Notes: generated by a model from the letters alone, not told the origin. A stretch of 47,809 nucleotides of DNA from Candidatus Parabeggiatoa sp. nov. 2 (GCA_002085445.1 NBMI01000082.1:1-47809), one strand, 5' to 3'; positions 1-10,487 are shown, counted from the first letter of the stretch. Numbers and translations are program-made.

Positions 1-188
1 AACTTTCAATAACTTATAACTCATTTATTTATAGGTTTAATTTAATTCAACTTTTGGGCCATAACTAAAATAACGCGAATCAATTCGGCAACCTGGCCCT
101 CAAAAGAAACCTATTGCTTCTGCGAATATCGCGCTGAGAATTGAACAAAGAGGTTATTTCAAAACCGCATCTTGTCCTGTTTTTTCAA

Positions 189-467
189 GGAGTCCAAACT
201 TTAGTTTGGCGACTGGAGTCCAAACTTTAGTTTGGCAATACGACAAGGAGTCCAAACTTTAGTTTGGCAGTGCCACAAGGAGTCCAAACTCTTTAAATAC
301 TCTGGCATTGCCAAACGAACTTCTGCCAAACTTTGGACTCCTGCCAAACCAAAGTTTGAACTCCTGCTAAAGTTTGGACTCCGGCTAAAGTTTGGAGTCC
401 TGCTAAAGTTTGGACTTCTGCCAAACTAAAGTTTGGACTCCTGCTAAAGTTTGGACTCCATTCGTCA
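189..467. repeat. Cluster of GGAGTCCAAACTTTAGTTTGGC-type palindromic repeats
   Basis: Many tandem and inverted copies of a short unit built on CCAAACTTTAGTTTGG, whose ends (CCAAAC/GTTTGG) can pair, usually preceded by GGAGT. The cluster runs into the 3' end of the histidine kinase gene on the minus strand and supplies its last codons. Related units recur near 4265-4312, 23210-23300, 25900-25980, 26130-26170, 44695-44810 and 46030-46170. Open frames across the cluster are repeat translations, not genes. Bases 1-188 hold no gene that I can see. Confidence 0.85.
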
Positions 468-3400
468 AAGCGATCAATTCATCAAACTGAAAGTCTTTGG
501 CTAAAGCGGCTATGGCTTCTGCTAATTGAGTGTGTTCAGGTTTAATTTGCTCAAGTCGCTCGAAAATGACGTCTGCGTCAGCCCGTTCAGCGGCATCATG
601 GAGATGGGCTATCCAGTTAGCTGGTAAAACTGCCAACGCATCTGGCGTTAAAGGCTCTGCCTGAGTCTGGTTGGTTATCGCCTCTGGTTCCTCATAAACA
701 TAGCGCACCCCAATATGTTTACTTATCATCTCAAAAATTTCTCCTTCCTTAAAGGGTTTCCGCATAAAATCATCACACCCCGCCGATAAAGCCACGGCCC
801 GTTCTTCTTCTAACGAACTCGCCGTCAGGGCAATAATGGCCGTCGCCTGTCCTTTGACTGTCGCTTTGATGCGTTTGGTCGCTTCATAGCCTGACATCAC
901 CGGCATCCGCATGTCCATATAGATAAGCTGTGGCTCAAATTCTTTCCCTATTTCAATCGCTTCCTGACCGTTAGTGGCTTCTTGCAGTTCAAAACCCAAT
1001 GGATTGAGCAGTTTTATCAAGAATTGGCGATTAGTCCATTTATCATCGACAATCAAAATCCGATAGCGGGGTTGTCCAGGTTCAAGTGCTATCACTCGGC
1101 GTTGCAGCTTAGTTGAGCAAGTCACTTGGCTTGCTTCAACGATATTGACTTGAATATCAAACTTGAATAGGGTGCCACATCCCACCTCACTTTCAACCTG
1201 TATATCCCCACCCATCAGTTGCACAAACTGATGGCTAATCGCTAAACCTAAACCGGTGCCTTCCTGTACTTGTTGACCGCTTTGAGTTTGCACAAAGGCT
1301 TTAAAAAGACTGTCCAATTCCTCCGGGGCAATGCCGAGTCCAGTGTCTTCCACTTCAAATTGTAGTTGAGCTTGATCTTTTCTTATCCCAATTCTGACAC
1401 AAATGCCGCCCACCTCCGTAAACTTCAAGGCATTATTCAATAAATTAATCAGCACCTGACGCAATTTTACTTCGTCTGTTCTGACATATTGCGGCACTTC
1501 CGGTTCACGCTCAAAGCAAAATTGTAAGTGTTTCTCATCCGCTTTGGGTTGAAACATTTCTTTCACATCATCAAGTAAACGATACAGATCAAAGTTATTT
1601 TCGTTGAGGTTCGTTTGTCCGGCTTCTATTTTGGATAAATCCAGCACTTGGTTAATCAGTGTCAATAAGTGTTCCCCGCTGCGGCTGATAATACCTATAT
1701 TTTCTATATGTTCTTGGGATAAAGTTTGACTGCGCGTCATAATCTGGGTAAAACCCAAAATCGCATTCAGGGGAGAACGGAGTTCATGGCTCATATTGGC
1801 TAAGAAAACACTTTTAGCCTTATTGGCGATTTCCGCCTGTTCTTTGGCTTCTTCCGCCTGTTCTTTGGCTTCAAGCTGTTGATGGGTTGATCTTTGCAAA
1901 TCCTCAGCCATTTGATTGAACGCGAGGCCTAATTGGCCGATTTCATCCTCAGATCGGATTGCAACTCTCTGGGAAAAATCGCCGGTTGCTACCTGTTGCG
2001 TGATGTCAATCAGTTTGTGAATCGGTCTCAGAATGTTATTTTTTGCCCACAGAGTGAACAAATAGAAAATAAATACCACAAAGATAAAAAAACAGACACT
2101 GACTATCAGGTTTCTTTTGGCGGCCGATTTCATCTCTAACATGACCGTATTGGCTTGTGTTCCGGCAACCTTTGAGATGGGCAATGCTGCATCGATGGCT
2201 TTGGTTGCGGCTTCAAACCAAGTTGCCGCATCCACTGGATACGCCACGTTTTTGATCGTTTTGATCATCACAAAAAAATGATTGGTGTTAGCTTGAATAA
2301 AGATCGGTTGATAGACAAAGCTTTCCTTAGCACTAACGCGCACTGTTCCGGCTTTGCCGGACAAAATCTGTTCGGCAACTTGTGGAGAGTCCTGTTTAAT
2401 ATTATGGTGTGAACGGTTGAGTTTTTCCATCATTCCCCATTCTTTAGCTTCGTCAGGATGGTGGATGTAGAAGCCATCGTGATGCACTAAGAGGTAATTT
2501 CCGGCTTCCTCACTCTCTTCTATGAGTTTATGCAAAAATAATGGGGTGTTGACGAGTAAATTGAAAATAATCATCCCAGCCGGTGTTTTTCCATCAATAA
2601 AAACCGGGGTAACAAAACGAAGCGTCGGTTTAGAGGGGGTTTCAACTTCCTTCAATTCCATGTTGAGATCAATATGTGATAAATAGACTTCGCCGGGTTG
2701 CAGATTGATGGCGTTCTGGAAATAGTATCTGTGGCGCTTATTTTGTAACTGTTTGCCGCGAACAATTGTGGTGAGTCGTCCATCAGAATCAACTCGCACA
2801 CGTTCTTGTCCCGTATTATCTAAATAGCGAATTTGATAGAGTTTCTGGTTAATTTTAGAAAAATTGTCAAACAGCGTTTCTACCACCGTTAGCCGTTCAG
2901 ATAAGTCGGCTTTTTCTACCAATGCCTTAGCCAAGCCCGTCACACTTTGATGGCGACTCATATTCAGCAAGTTATGAGAAATACCGGCTAAATAATCTTC
3001 CAAAGCCGCTTTTTTTTCAATGAGTTGTATAGAAGCCCTTCTGATAGCCGCTTCTTGTATATGACTCGCCACAAAAACATTTTCCCTTAAGAGTTGAAAT
3101 GAGTGCAGAAATTCTTTTTCAAAGCGCATAATAGCTTGTTTCATCTCCTTTGAAGTAGAGGGTTGTCCTTTTAAAAGCAGCACTTGAGCAACCGATTGTT
3201 CCACGATGGAGCGATAGTGCTTGATTCGATTCATCGTCTCATGAGAAAACGGCCCTCTGCGTGCAATCGTATTTGCTACTAGGGCGCGTTCCAGTCCAGC
3301 AAATTCGCGTAACTTGGTGATATGAGGGCGGAGGACGCTATTCAAATAGGGTATCTGTTCTTGCTGGTTTTGCGGGATAAAGGCTAGATTACGCAGATTA

Positions 3401-3864
3401 AACTCATAACGAATGTTAGCGGTAGCAATGTCGAGCCATTTATCTTTAGAAATATCGCCACGGGCAATTCGGGGGCGAGCAATTTTGAGTGCCTGATAGG
3501 TTTCCTGCCATTGATTGAGTTTCTCTTCAAAGTGCTTGTTTTTGGTGATAGCGAGCCAGTTTTTGGCCCAGTTTTTGGCGTGTAAGACTTCGGTGTCGCC
3601 GGTTTGTGCCATTTCCATAAATTTTGAGAATAGCGGTGAGGAATCGCCTTCACCACTACCGAGTATTGTGGCACCTAACCCACGTTCAACGGCTTGCCAG
3701 CCGGTGGCGGCATTCAGGTGTCCAGCAATCTGGTTTTTGATTTCATACTCTTTGACGAGTTTCTTTTCTTCAAACGCCCGGTTAATGACTATGCCTACCA
3801 GTGTTACCAAGACGCATAATAAAATACCTGAAACATGGAACATTTGAGATTTTAAGGTTTTCAT
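403..3864 (-). CDS. Hybrid sensor histidine kinase with NIT-like/Cache sensor, HAMP, HisKA, HATPase and receiver
   Basis: A 1153-residue inner-membrane hybrid kinase. A first membrane segment lies at about residues 11-30. An all-helical periplasmic region (about 40-310, like nitrate/nitrite-sensing NIT domains) is followed by a Cache-like region (about 330-540). A second membrane segment (about 594-616) leads to HAMP (about 620-668). The HisKA H-box is FLANMSHELRSPLNAILGF with H693. The ATPase carries the N-box LINLLNNALKF (about 805-815), DTGLGI (840-845) and GTGLGL (879-884). The receiver starts at RILIVDD (935-941), with phospho-acceptor D984 in MDMRMP and K1036. A helical tail follows at about 1090-1142. 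The last ten or more residues are read from the palindromic repeat cluster, so the native C-terminus was probably replaced. Ligand unknown. It stands alone, with no receiver gene beside it. Confidence 0.9.
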   Translation of the reverse strand: MKTLKSQMFHVSGILLCVLVTLVGIVINRAFEEKKLVKEYEIKNQIAGHLNAATGWQAVERGLGATILGSGEGDSSPLFSKFMEMAQTGDTEVLHAKNWAKNWLAITKNKHFEEKLNQWQETYQALKIARPRIARGDISKDKWLDIATANIRYEFNLRNLAFIPQNQQEQIPYLNSVLRPHITKLREFAGLERALVANTIARRGPFSHETMNRIKHYRSIVEQSVAQVLLLKGQPSTSKEMKQAIMRFEKEFLHSFQLLRENVFVASHIQEAAIRRASIQLIEKKAALEDYLAGISHNLLNMSRHQSVTGLAKALVEKADLSERLTVVETLFDNFSKINQKLYQIRYLDNTGQERVRVDSDGRLTTIVRGKQLQNKRHRYYFQNAINLQPGEVYLSHIDLNMELKEVETPSKPTLRFVTPVFIDGKTPAGMIIFNLLVNTPLFLHKLIEESEEAGNYLLVHHDGFYIHHPDEAKEWGMMEKLNRSHHNIKQDSPQVAEQILSGKAGTVRVSAKESFVYQPIFIQANTNHFFVMIKTIKNVAYPVDAATWFEAATKAIDAALPISKVAGTQANTVMLEMKSAAKRNLIVSVCFFIFVVFIFYLFTLWAKNNILRPIHKLIDITQQVATGDFSQRVAIRSEDEIGQLGLAFNQMAEDLQRSTHQQLEAKEQAEEAKEQAEIANKAKSVFLANMSHELRSPLNAILGFTQIMTRSQTLSQEHIENIGIISRSGEHLLTLINQVLDLSKIEAGQTNLNENNFDLYRLLDDVKEMFQPKADEKHLQFCFEREPEVPQYVRTDEVKLRQVLINLLNNALKFTEVGGICVRIGIRKDQAQLQFEVEDTGLGIAPEELDSLFKAFVQTQSGQQVQEGTGLGLAISHQFVQLMGGDIQVESEVGCGTLFKFDIQVNIVEASQVTCSTKLQRRVIALEPGQPRYRILIVDDKWTNRQFLIKLLNPLGFELQEATNGQEAIEIGKEFEPQLIYMDMRMPVMSGYEATKRIKATVKGQATAIIALTASSLEEERAVALSAGCDDFMRKPFKEGEIFEMISKHIGVRYVYEEPEAITNQTQAEPLTPDALAVLPANWIAHLHDAAERADADVIFERLEQIKPEHTQLAEAIAALAKDFQFDELIALTNGVQTLAGVQTLVWQKSKL

Positions 3865-4735
3865 ATTTTTTTTAGCTAAAAACGGAATCAGTACTTAGAA
3901 TGCGAATTAAGGGTTGAAAAATCCATTGAAACCTGGGGCGATCAGAAGGCTTTAATAACACTTACCGAAGGGGCTAAAGCCCCTTTGGTACGAATATCGA
4001 TATGATGGCCGTCAATTGTGGGCCATATCGCATAATGGCTCAAGGGATTTCAACTCATGGCCCTATTGATACCTCTTTTAATTGTAGTTGACGGCGTTTG
4101 TAGTAGGCGATTCATCGCCCGGAGTTTGTGGTAGGCGATTCATCCAATGCCGCCTAGTGGCTAAAGCCACTACTACAAACTCTAAGTGCCGGAGAGCGAA
4201 AATACCCACACCACCCGGCCTAGTACTAATGGGTGGAATGAAGATTTCCGCCTTCCTGGAAGACAGCCAAACGTTAGTTTGGACGACTGCCAAACGTTAG
4301 TTTGGACGACTGCCTAGATCGGTGTAAAGTATAAAATCAATATATTATTTTAAACAGCATAAAAAACAACGTGTTATGACCGTTATGAGCGTTGTGAGCA
4401 TTTTATGAGCGGTTTATGAGCGTTGTGAGCATTTTATAAGCATTCTATGAGGCATAACCCCGGCTATTTTATGTATCTCATTCAAATAAAACGATTTTTT
4501 AAAATTGGCACGTTCATTGTAATAAAGCAGAAACAAAAGCCTTTGTGAAAACCTCCAAGGCGTTATCGAGCTCCGCTCGGAACAATGTTCAGAGCGAAAC
4601 AACATAAGTTTATACTCAAGAAGGGAACAAATTGGATTTTTTGAGAAACCAAAATAACTTAAGTAACTAGTTTCAAGCCCCAACGGGGCGAGATTAATAT
4701 AGCCAGGGGCAACGCCCCTGGAAATCCAAGTTATG
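3865..4735. repeat. Gene-free stretch filled with short repeats
   Basis: No convincing gene. It holds GGGGCTAAAGCCCC near 3970 and an inverted pair around GATATGATGGCC...GGGCCATATC at about 4008-4030. Copies of a GTTTGTAGTAGGCGATTCATCGCC element lie at about 4096-4182, and two CCAAACGTTAGTTTGG units at 4265-4312. GAGCGTTGTGAGCATTTTATGAGC-like direct repeats lie at about 4385-4440. The CCCCAACGGGGCG...CCAGGGGCAACGCCCCTGG element at about 4677-4722 also occurs at 17.7-18.0 and 39.2-39.3 kb. Confidence 0.7.
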
Positions 4736-4789
4736 CCCACGTTGAGTATAGTATTTCCAATTGAAGTCACCATTGAGAGGAGAAACAAC

Positions 4790-5608
4790 ATGTTTTGGAA
4801 CCGCATTATTGATAGAAAAAGTTTGGGGAACCGCCTTTTTGGGAGCGTTTTTTACAAGTTTGTGAGTGGAACCGTCGGATATGCAGTAGCTCATAAGCCG
4901 TACTCATTGGAAGCAATCCAAGCAAAAACTCTCCGAAAAACTCGTGATAATGAAAGTCGTGATAATGAGTTAAGTCAGGAAAATGAGTTAGGTTTTTTAG
5001 AAAAGCTAAGTTTGATGATGACCAAAAAGCTCAATGAGCAAGTCAATAATTATTCTCAGCAAGGAAAATATCAACAAGCTATTCCGTTTGCTGGACGTGC
5101 CCTTGTTATCCGAGAGAAACTCTTGGGAGATGAACACCCTTTAGTTGCTAAAAGCTTGAACACTATGGCCGAACTTTATAGGCAAATGGGTGAGTCTGTC
5201 CGCGCTGAACCGCGTTATCGACGGGCGTTATACTTATGGAAAAAAACCTTGGGAGAAGAACACCCTTCTTTTGCCACGAGCTTGAACAATCTAGCTTCGC
5301 TTTATGTTTCTACGGGTGAGTATGCCCGCGCCAAACCGCGTTATCGACAGGCGTTAGAAATCAGGAGAAAAACCTTGGGAGAAGAACACCCTGATGTTGC
5401 AGTGAGCTTGAACAATCTGGCTGAGCTTTATAGGCGGATGGGTGAGTATGTCTGCGCTGAACCGCTTTATCGACGGGCGTTAGACATTCGGAAAAAAACC
5501 TTGGAAGATGAGGGACTGCACTATAGTTTTTTGGATAATCTTGAACGTGCTTTTCAAACACGCTCGTCCGGGCAATTTTTCGTTATGGAACGCCCATTAC
5601 GCGCATAA
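4790..5608 (+). CDS. Kinesin-light-chain-like TPR protein
   Basis: About 272 residues, with three to four 42-residue TPR units of the TPR_12/kinesin-light-chain type at about residues 85-245. Each repeats LGEEHPxxAxSLNNLAxLY and AEPxYRRALxIRxKTLG. Such repeats form a helical protein-binding scaffold; the partner is unknown. I start at ATG 4790 because GAGAGGAG (4775-4782) sits at proper spacing; the frame is open to 4733, but that part is upstream repeat. The last helix is cut short: after about residue 245 the reading frame leaves the TPR pattern, and its final codons and stop lie at the edge of the ACGCGGATAAACGAA repeat array. This suggests a 3'-truncated gene. No operon partner. Confidence 0.75.
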   Translation: MFWNRIIDRKSLGNRLFGSVFYKFVSGTVGYAVAHKPYSLEAIQAKTLRKTRDNESRDNELSQENELGFLEKLSLMMTKKLNEQVNNYSQQGKYQQAIPFAGRALVIREKLLGDEHPLVAKSLNTMAELYRQMGESVRAEPRYRRALYLWKKTLGEEHPSFATSLNNLASLYVSTGEYARAKPRYRQALEIRRKTLGEEHPDVAVSLNNLAELYRRMGEYVCAEPLYRRALDIRKKTLEDEGLHYSFLDNLERAFQTRSSGQFFVMERPLRA

Positions 5609-5830
5609 ACGAACGAGTACAACTAATTACGCGGATAAACGAATTAAATATCGAGTACAACTAATTACGCGGATAAACGAATTGAAAAGCGAGTACAACT
5701 AATTACGCGGATAAACGAACGAGTACAACTAATTACGCGGATAAACGAATTGAAAAGCAAGTACAACTAATTACGCGGATAAACGAACGAGTACAACTAA
5801 TTACGCGGATAAACGAATTAAAAATCGAGT
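5596..5830. repeat. Tandem array of the AATTACGCGGATAAACGAA unit
   Basis: About eight tandem copies of a unit containing AATTACGCGGATAAACGAA, separated by variable short linkers such as CGAGTACAACT or TTGAAAAGC. Arrays of the same unit lie at 26787-26815 and 38628-38870. Spacers are too short and themselves repeated, so this is not CRISPR. Confidence 0.9.
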
Positions 5831-5978
5831 AGGGGGCCGGCAACGTTGTTGCCCACCATCATTTTTCATTTCCAGGCAAACGTTTTTCGGAGAAAAACTT
5901 TTGCCTGGAATTCATTTTTCATTTTTCATTAGACTGGGTACGGATACCATCCCGTTGAGGAATGGTATCTGTGGAAAA

Positions 5979-8900
5979 TTAAGTTTGCACGGCTTTTTTA
6001 GTTCGCAAGGGTTTCCACAGGCTATGCGTACTAAAACATTCCCAACCCCAGCGTAGCCAGCCCAGTAGCGCAAACGCTAGCCATAATGCCCACAATAACA
6101 TCGCTATGCGATACACCCACATCGACAGAGAAAATACCCATACCTGCGGTAATATGCCCGCTGCGCGATCCTCATACCAACGCAAATGGTAAGAATCTGA
6201 ACCATTGCCGGCAATGTGCATATTGGGGCTACCTAACAAGCCTTGCTTGATGGCAAATAGCAAAGTAATCAAAGCGACTAGCGTGAGAATGCCTAGCCCA
6301 ATTTGAATCGCGTTAAATATAATGGGTGACTTATCAGAGGACATCTGCGCCCTCAAGCCTAACGCCATAAACCACGCCACCACGCACAGCATCAATGGGA
6401 TAGGCACTTGGCTTAATACCACGCCCAACAGTAGCCAATGAGGAATTTTTAACGGAGTCAATGAAATTTGCCCCAAGCCCACCGATGCTAGAACAATGAC
6501 AATTAAAATGCCCCAAATCATCACAGCAGGCCCAATGGGTTTTCCGCCAGTAAATAATATCCAGCGGTCAGTGGGCATATTAATTTGCAGCAGGGTATTC
6601 ACACTTTTTATGCCTAAATCGATGCGGGGCGTAAAAAAGTTCTGGCTCATACCGACAGATTGTTGAAATTGCAACTCAACTAGCTGTGTCCCTGGGGTAA
6701 TGGGCAAAGTGACAAAGCGGTTTTTTTGGCCCCCGTCTTGACGTATCGGTTGGGATTTTCCGTTGATTTTGAACGATTGCAATTGGGCATCAAACGGCAA
6801 AACCAATTCATGTTGCATCCCGCGACTGCTGCGTAGGGTTAATAACAACCGATTATCTGTGGTATGCTGTCCAGGCGTGACAATTAATTGGCTGCGATCT
6901 ATGGTCAACACTTGTCCTTTTACGCCATCTGGACGGCTGATATGCAAGCTAACACTTTCACCCGGCCAAGGCCGCCATTCTGGTAGCCAGCGTCCCTCAG
7001 TTTGATGATGCACCACGGGAATGCCCTGGGTTTTGACATGCCATAAGGCACTGGCATTCAAACGCCAAACTTCGCTGCTTTTGGTATTGTTCGGCGCTGT
7101 CAGCGTTATCGTGTCTTGTTTGTCAAACACAGACACCCAACCGATTTGTGACTGATTCGGTGAAAGGTTAATCAACGCCTTACCGCCTTCAACGCGAATT
7201 TGTTCACTGGTGACGGATTCGCCCAAGAGCAGAGGGATTTCCAATTTAATCGCTTCGCCTAATGGCGTTTTGCGTATGACGCGGGTTTCAACTTGCCAAT
7301 CTAAACCCGATAATAACAAGGTGCGTTCCACTTGTACAAACGGTGGCAAGTTGCCCATTTCTAAGTCGGCCAATTTGTCATCGGTTTGTTCGCGGGTAAA
7401 TTGCAACAAGTCATCAGCCACGCCATTTTCATGTAGGCCTTCCACGCGCCAGCCTTTGGCATTGATCTCAACAAAATGCGGTTTCAGCGGCAAAGGCAGT
7501 TGCACCGTATTGCGATGGGCTAACGGGCCGGCGATTTGCACTTGATGGATGCCTTTACTGACACTCAGCCATAATTGCCCGTTTTGATGACGCAATAAAG
7601 CTTGTGCCGGCTCACCATCGAGCAGCACTTGTTGTGGCAACCATTGCTTTGCTAAACCGGGCAATGGCACAGCAGTGTCCGCAAGGCTATGTATCTCGAT
7701 ACGGGCACGTAATTGAGTGGGTTGCAATTCTAGCAACAAGCGCGGGCTGCCGGCACAATAGGGTAAACAATCGGGCGGTGCTAATAGGCGCTTTTGCAAA
7801 TCATCCAATAATGATTGGGGCGGAAAGTTGTCAAAATCAGATTTTCCCCAGTCCCCTTTTATTTTCAGCACCCTTTCCCCTTTTGAAACAGGGAAGCCTT
7901 GGGGAATTTCGGCTTCTACCGAACTCTTATGCGTTCCCCCTTTTGAAAAAGAAGAGCCTTGGGGAATTTCGGTGGAGATAAAAAAGGGAGAAGTGTTCAC
8001 TGGAGTTGAAGTCTGGGACGTTCCCCTCGCTGAAAAAGGTTTGCTCGAAGAAATTTCAGCACAACCAACTAGAGGCAAAGACAATAACACGCCCAACATG
8101 GCCGCTAACAAAAAGGCCGCTGTTGCCGAAGGCTTCGCTGCTTGATTCACCGGTTGAGAAGTGGCCTTTGAACCAAATAATAACCGCGTGCCGGGGCCCC
8201 AAGATACCCATAAAAAGAATACGGTCAAAATCGCCAACAACACCACGCGCACAGCGCCTAACGCACTATTGACTAAAGGCGACAATAACCACAACTCAAT
8301 AGACTGAGTTTGCTGGACGGGGCCACTCCAATCCATCTTAATGCGGTTCCATTTCCACTGTGGCAAACCCGGCCCCGTTTGTACTTGGGCATTGGGGTCA
8401 ATTTGTGGCTGTTTTTTGCGTTTAACCTTCTGAGGTGACAGAGACGGTTCTTGGTAATAACGGCCTTTTGGGAGTATATTCTGGGAATAAGGCGCTTGCG
8501 GCGAGATATCATCATTACCACCACCGTATCTGTTTATATACTTCTCTCTGTCAGACTTCTCATACCCAGAAAGGGTTGCCCTAGCGAAAGTCGACTTTTC
8601 CAACGTTGCCCCCGGGCGCTCCAGTTGCGGATAGATACTTTGCCGCGCTTGCAGCATCATAAATGGTAACACGATGATTAATAAACCAATAAGGCTAATA
8701 TTGCGATACAAACGCACACTGCCACTAAACCAGCCCAGTGTGGGTAATACTCGCAACAATGCTAAGGAGGCAATAATGCTTACCAACCAGAACCAGAGCC
8801 AAGGCTGTGTGCCCGGTTCATGGTAACTCAATATCATCGTTACCAATGTCAATCCACCCCACCACCAACGCCATAATTTACCGACGGCCGCGGCCATAAT

Positions 8901-10487
8901 GAGGACGATGAACAAGTCCAATAGTGTCCACTGCTTGAGCCATGTATCGCGAACATTGTCCACGCCAGTGGCGTTCAATAAACGCCACCCCGGCGGCAAA
9001 TGTAGCATCGCGCTGACTTCTTGAAAATCATGCGCCCAGCCCACGGCTGGCAGTTGAGTCACGGTGTTTTCTAAACGACTATCGGCCACTAAATCAATTT
9101 GTCCGCGCCGGACTTCTACGCCCGGATTGCTGCCATCTTCTAGGCGCGTAATAAATTGGTCTCGGCCGTTCACCGCGACGCGCCCTAACACGGCCGGCTC
9201 GGCCATTTCTAAACGCCAACCCCGCGTCATCGTGCCGTCGATACGGTCTTGCACACTGTAGCCAAAACCATCAAAATCTAACCAAAAATGCCGCTTTAGC
9301 TTTAATTGGTCAGGCGCCGGCTCTGGATCACCTCGGCGTTTTTCATCTATCACCAAACTGTCCCCGGCCCGAACTAAGTAGGCGGGAAATTTCCGCCAAT
9401 AGGCGGGTAAAGCCGTTTGTTGAGGATCAATGGCAGTCACGCCGCTGACTTCGACTAAGCGCAAATTGTTACGGGCCTCAAACACCCACACTTCTTCATT
9501 AACCCATTGCCCCAGTGATGGCTTCTCTGACGCGGCCAGCGTTAATTGCTTAGCCGCCTCTCCCTCTTGGCGCGTGTGCAAGGTTAAACTCCATGAACCG
9601 GGGCGCACTTGCAACCGCAAACGCCCATCGCTTTCCAAGCGGGCGGGTAGGGGACTGTTTAAGGACATCGCCTTATGCTTGTCAAGCATGACCGGGCCTA
9701 GCGTGACTTCGCGGTGGCGGCCGGCAACGTCCAGTTCTAGGCTTGTTGTGATTTGTAACGGAATTTCGTCGATAATGTGACGATAGACACGCATATCAAG
9801 ACGGTTTTCCTCGGCCGCTTGGTCAGAAGTACCGCGTTTTTTTAGCCATAAACGGCCTACGGCATCAAACTCAGGGAGAGTGACGGGGGTATTGTCAATA
9901 GTCAACGCAACCAAGCCCGTGTTGGCAGGAATTTGCAAAAATTCGGGATGCTGTTGTTTCCATTGAAATTGCCCCGCTATGGTAATATGTCCTTTGGGCG
10001 CAAACACACTGGGCACGCCCCCACGATCCGCAACCTTGGCCGGTTCATTATTGACTTTTACCGATTGAGGCCAGTGTTTAGCATTGCCCGGCAGGGCGAT
10101 CCAACCGGCACTATAGACTTGCCATTGTTGGCTAAACTCGGCCTCGCTGGCGTTCACCTTAACAGTCAAGTCTGAAGGCCAACGACAAGTCCCTCCTAAC
10201 CCTCCTTTTTCAACGGGAACGGCCTTGTTGTTAGAAGAGGGCCGGGGGGATTGGTTATAATTAAGAGGGCAATCTTGAGTGTCATGTAATACCCAATCGA
10301 CCCAAGGTTGTAAAGGGGGTGGCACGTCATCGCGCCGCAGGGTATCCGCCCACAGGGAAAAACTCAGCAAACACAACAGAAGGCCGCCTACCAAAAAGAT
10401 TTGGTAGTGCCTTTCCGAGTGGTAATGAGAAACCAAGTTTCTTGGAGAAACTTGGTTTTTGTTCACAAAAAAGTTGTCTAAAGTCAT
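5979..10487 (-). CDS. Very large multi-pass membrane protein of unknown function
   Basis: A 1502-residue protein I do not recognise. A hydrophobic signal segment (about 32-48, LVGGLLLCLLSFSLWAD) is followed by a beta-rich, presumably periplasmic region with PPPLQPWVDWVLHD near its start. Clusters of membrane segments lie at about 525-605 and 735-800. A second beta-rich domain (about 880-1290) follows, then four C-terminal membrane segments (about 1300-1490). Several parts read as translated repeats: the N-terminus (palindrome near 10430-10460, giving KNQVSPRNLV), PSSNNKAVPVEKGGLGGT at about 10195-10250, and a low-complexity stretch with two copies of EIPQG and of FSKGG/VSKGE-like motifs at about 7830-8040. 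These keep the frame open. The start at ATG 10487 is uncertain because the first 20 codons include a repeat. It stands alone, with more than 600 bp of non-coding sequence upstream. Confidence 0.8.
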   Translation of the reverse strand: MTLDNFFVNKNQVSPRNLVSHYHSERHYQIFLVGGLLLCLLSFSLWADTLRRDDVPPPLQPWVDWVLHDTQDCPLNYNQSPRPSSNNKAVPVEKGGLGGTCRWPSDLTVKVNASEAEFSQQWQVYSAGWIALPGNAKHWPQSVKVNNEPAKVADRGGVPSVFAPKGHITIAGQFQWKQQHPEFLQIPANTGLVALTIDNTPVTLPEFDAVGRLWLKKRGTSDQAAEENRLDMRVYRHIIDEIPLQITTSLELDVAGRHREVTLGPVMLDKHKAMSLNSPLPARLESDGRLRLQVRPGSWSLTLHTRQEGEAAKQLTLAASEKPSLGQWVNEEVWVFEARNNLRLVEVSGVTAIDPQQTALPAYWRKFPAYLVRAGDSLVIDEKRRGDPEPAPDQLKLKRHFWLDFDGFGYSVQDRIDGTMTRGWRLEMAEPAVLGRVAVNGRDQFITRLEDGSNPGVEVRRGQIDLVADSRLENTVTQLPAVGWAHDFQEVSAMLHLPPGWRLLNATGVDNVRDTWLKQWTLLDLFIVLIMAAAVGKLWRWWWGGLTLVTMILSYHEPGTQPWLWFWLVSIIASLALLRVLPTLGWFSGSVRLYRNISLIGLLIIVLPFMMLQARQSIYPQLERPGATLEKSTFARATLSGYEKSDREKYINRYGGGNDDISPQAPYSQNILPKGRYYQEPSLSPQKVKRKKQPQIDPNAQVQTGPGLPQWKWNRIKMDWSGPVQQTQSIELWLLSPLVNSALGAVRVVLLAILTVFFLWVSWGPGTRLLFGSKATSQPVNQAAKPSATAAFLLAAMLGVLLSLPLVGCAEISSSKPFSARGTSQTSTPVNTSPFFISTEIPQGSSFSKGGTHKSSVEAEIPQGFPVSKGERVLKIKGDWGKSDFDNFPPQSLLDDLQKRLLAPPDCLPYCAGSPRLLLELQPTQLRARIEIHSLADTAVPLPGLAKQWLPQQVLLDGEPAQALLRHQNGQLWLSVSKGIHQVQIAGPLAHRNTVQLPLPLKPHFVEINAKGWRVEGLHENGVADDLLQFTREQTDDKLADLEMGNLPPFVQVERTLLLSGLDWQVETRVIRKTPLGEAIKLEIPLLLGESVTSEQIRVEGGKALINLSPNQSQIGWVSVFDKQDTITLTAPNNTKSSEVWRLNASALWHVKTQGIPVVHHQTEGRWLPEWRPWPGESVSLHISRPDGVKGQVLTIDRSQLIVTPGQHTTDNRLLLTLRSSRGMQHELVLPFDAQLQSFKINGKSQPIRQDGGQKNRFVTLPITPGTQLVELQFQQSVGMSQNFFTPRIDLGIKSVNTLLQINMPTDRWILFTGGKPIGPAVMIWGILIVIVLASVGLGQISLTPLKIPHWLLLGVVLSQVPIPLMLCVVAWFMALGLRAQMSSDKSPIIFNAIQIGLGILTLVALITLLFAIKQGLLGSPNMHIAGNGSDSYHLRWYEDRAAGILPQVWVFSLSMWVYRIAMLLWALWLAFALLGWLRWGWECFSTHSLWKPLRTKKAVQT

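Noticed and set aside
4414..4806. 130-codon minus-strand gene
   Set aside because: It runs antisense through the TPR gene start and the GCCCCTGG repeat; no signal of selection.
7604..8145. Plus-strand frames inside the 1502-residue gene
   Set aside because: Shadows of the minus-strand gene. Their openness comes from the EIPQG/SKG repeat.
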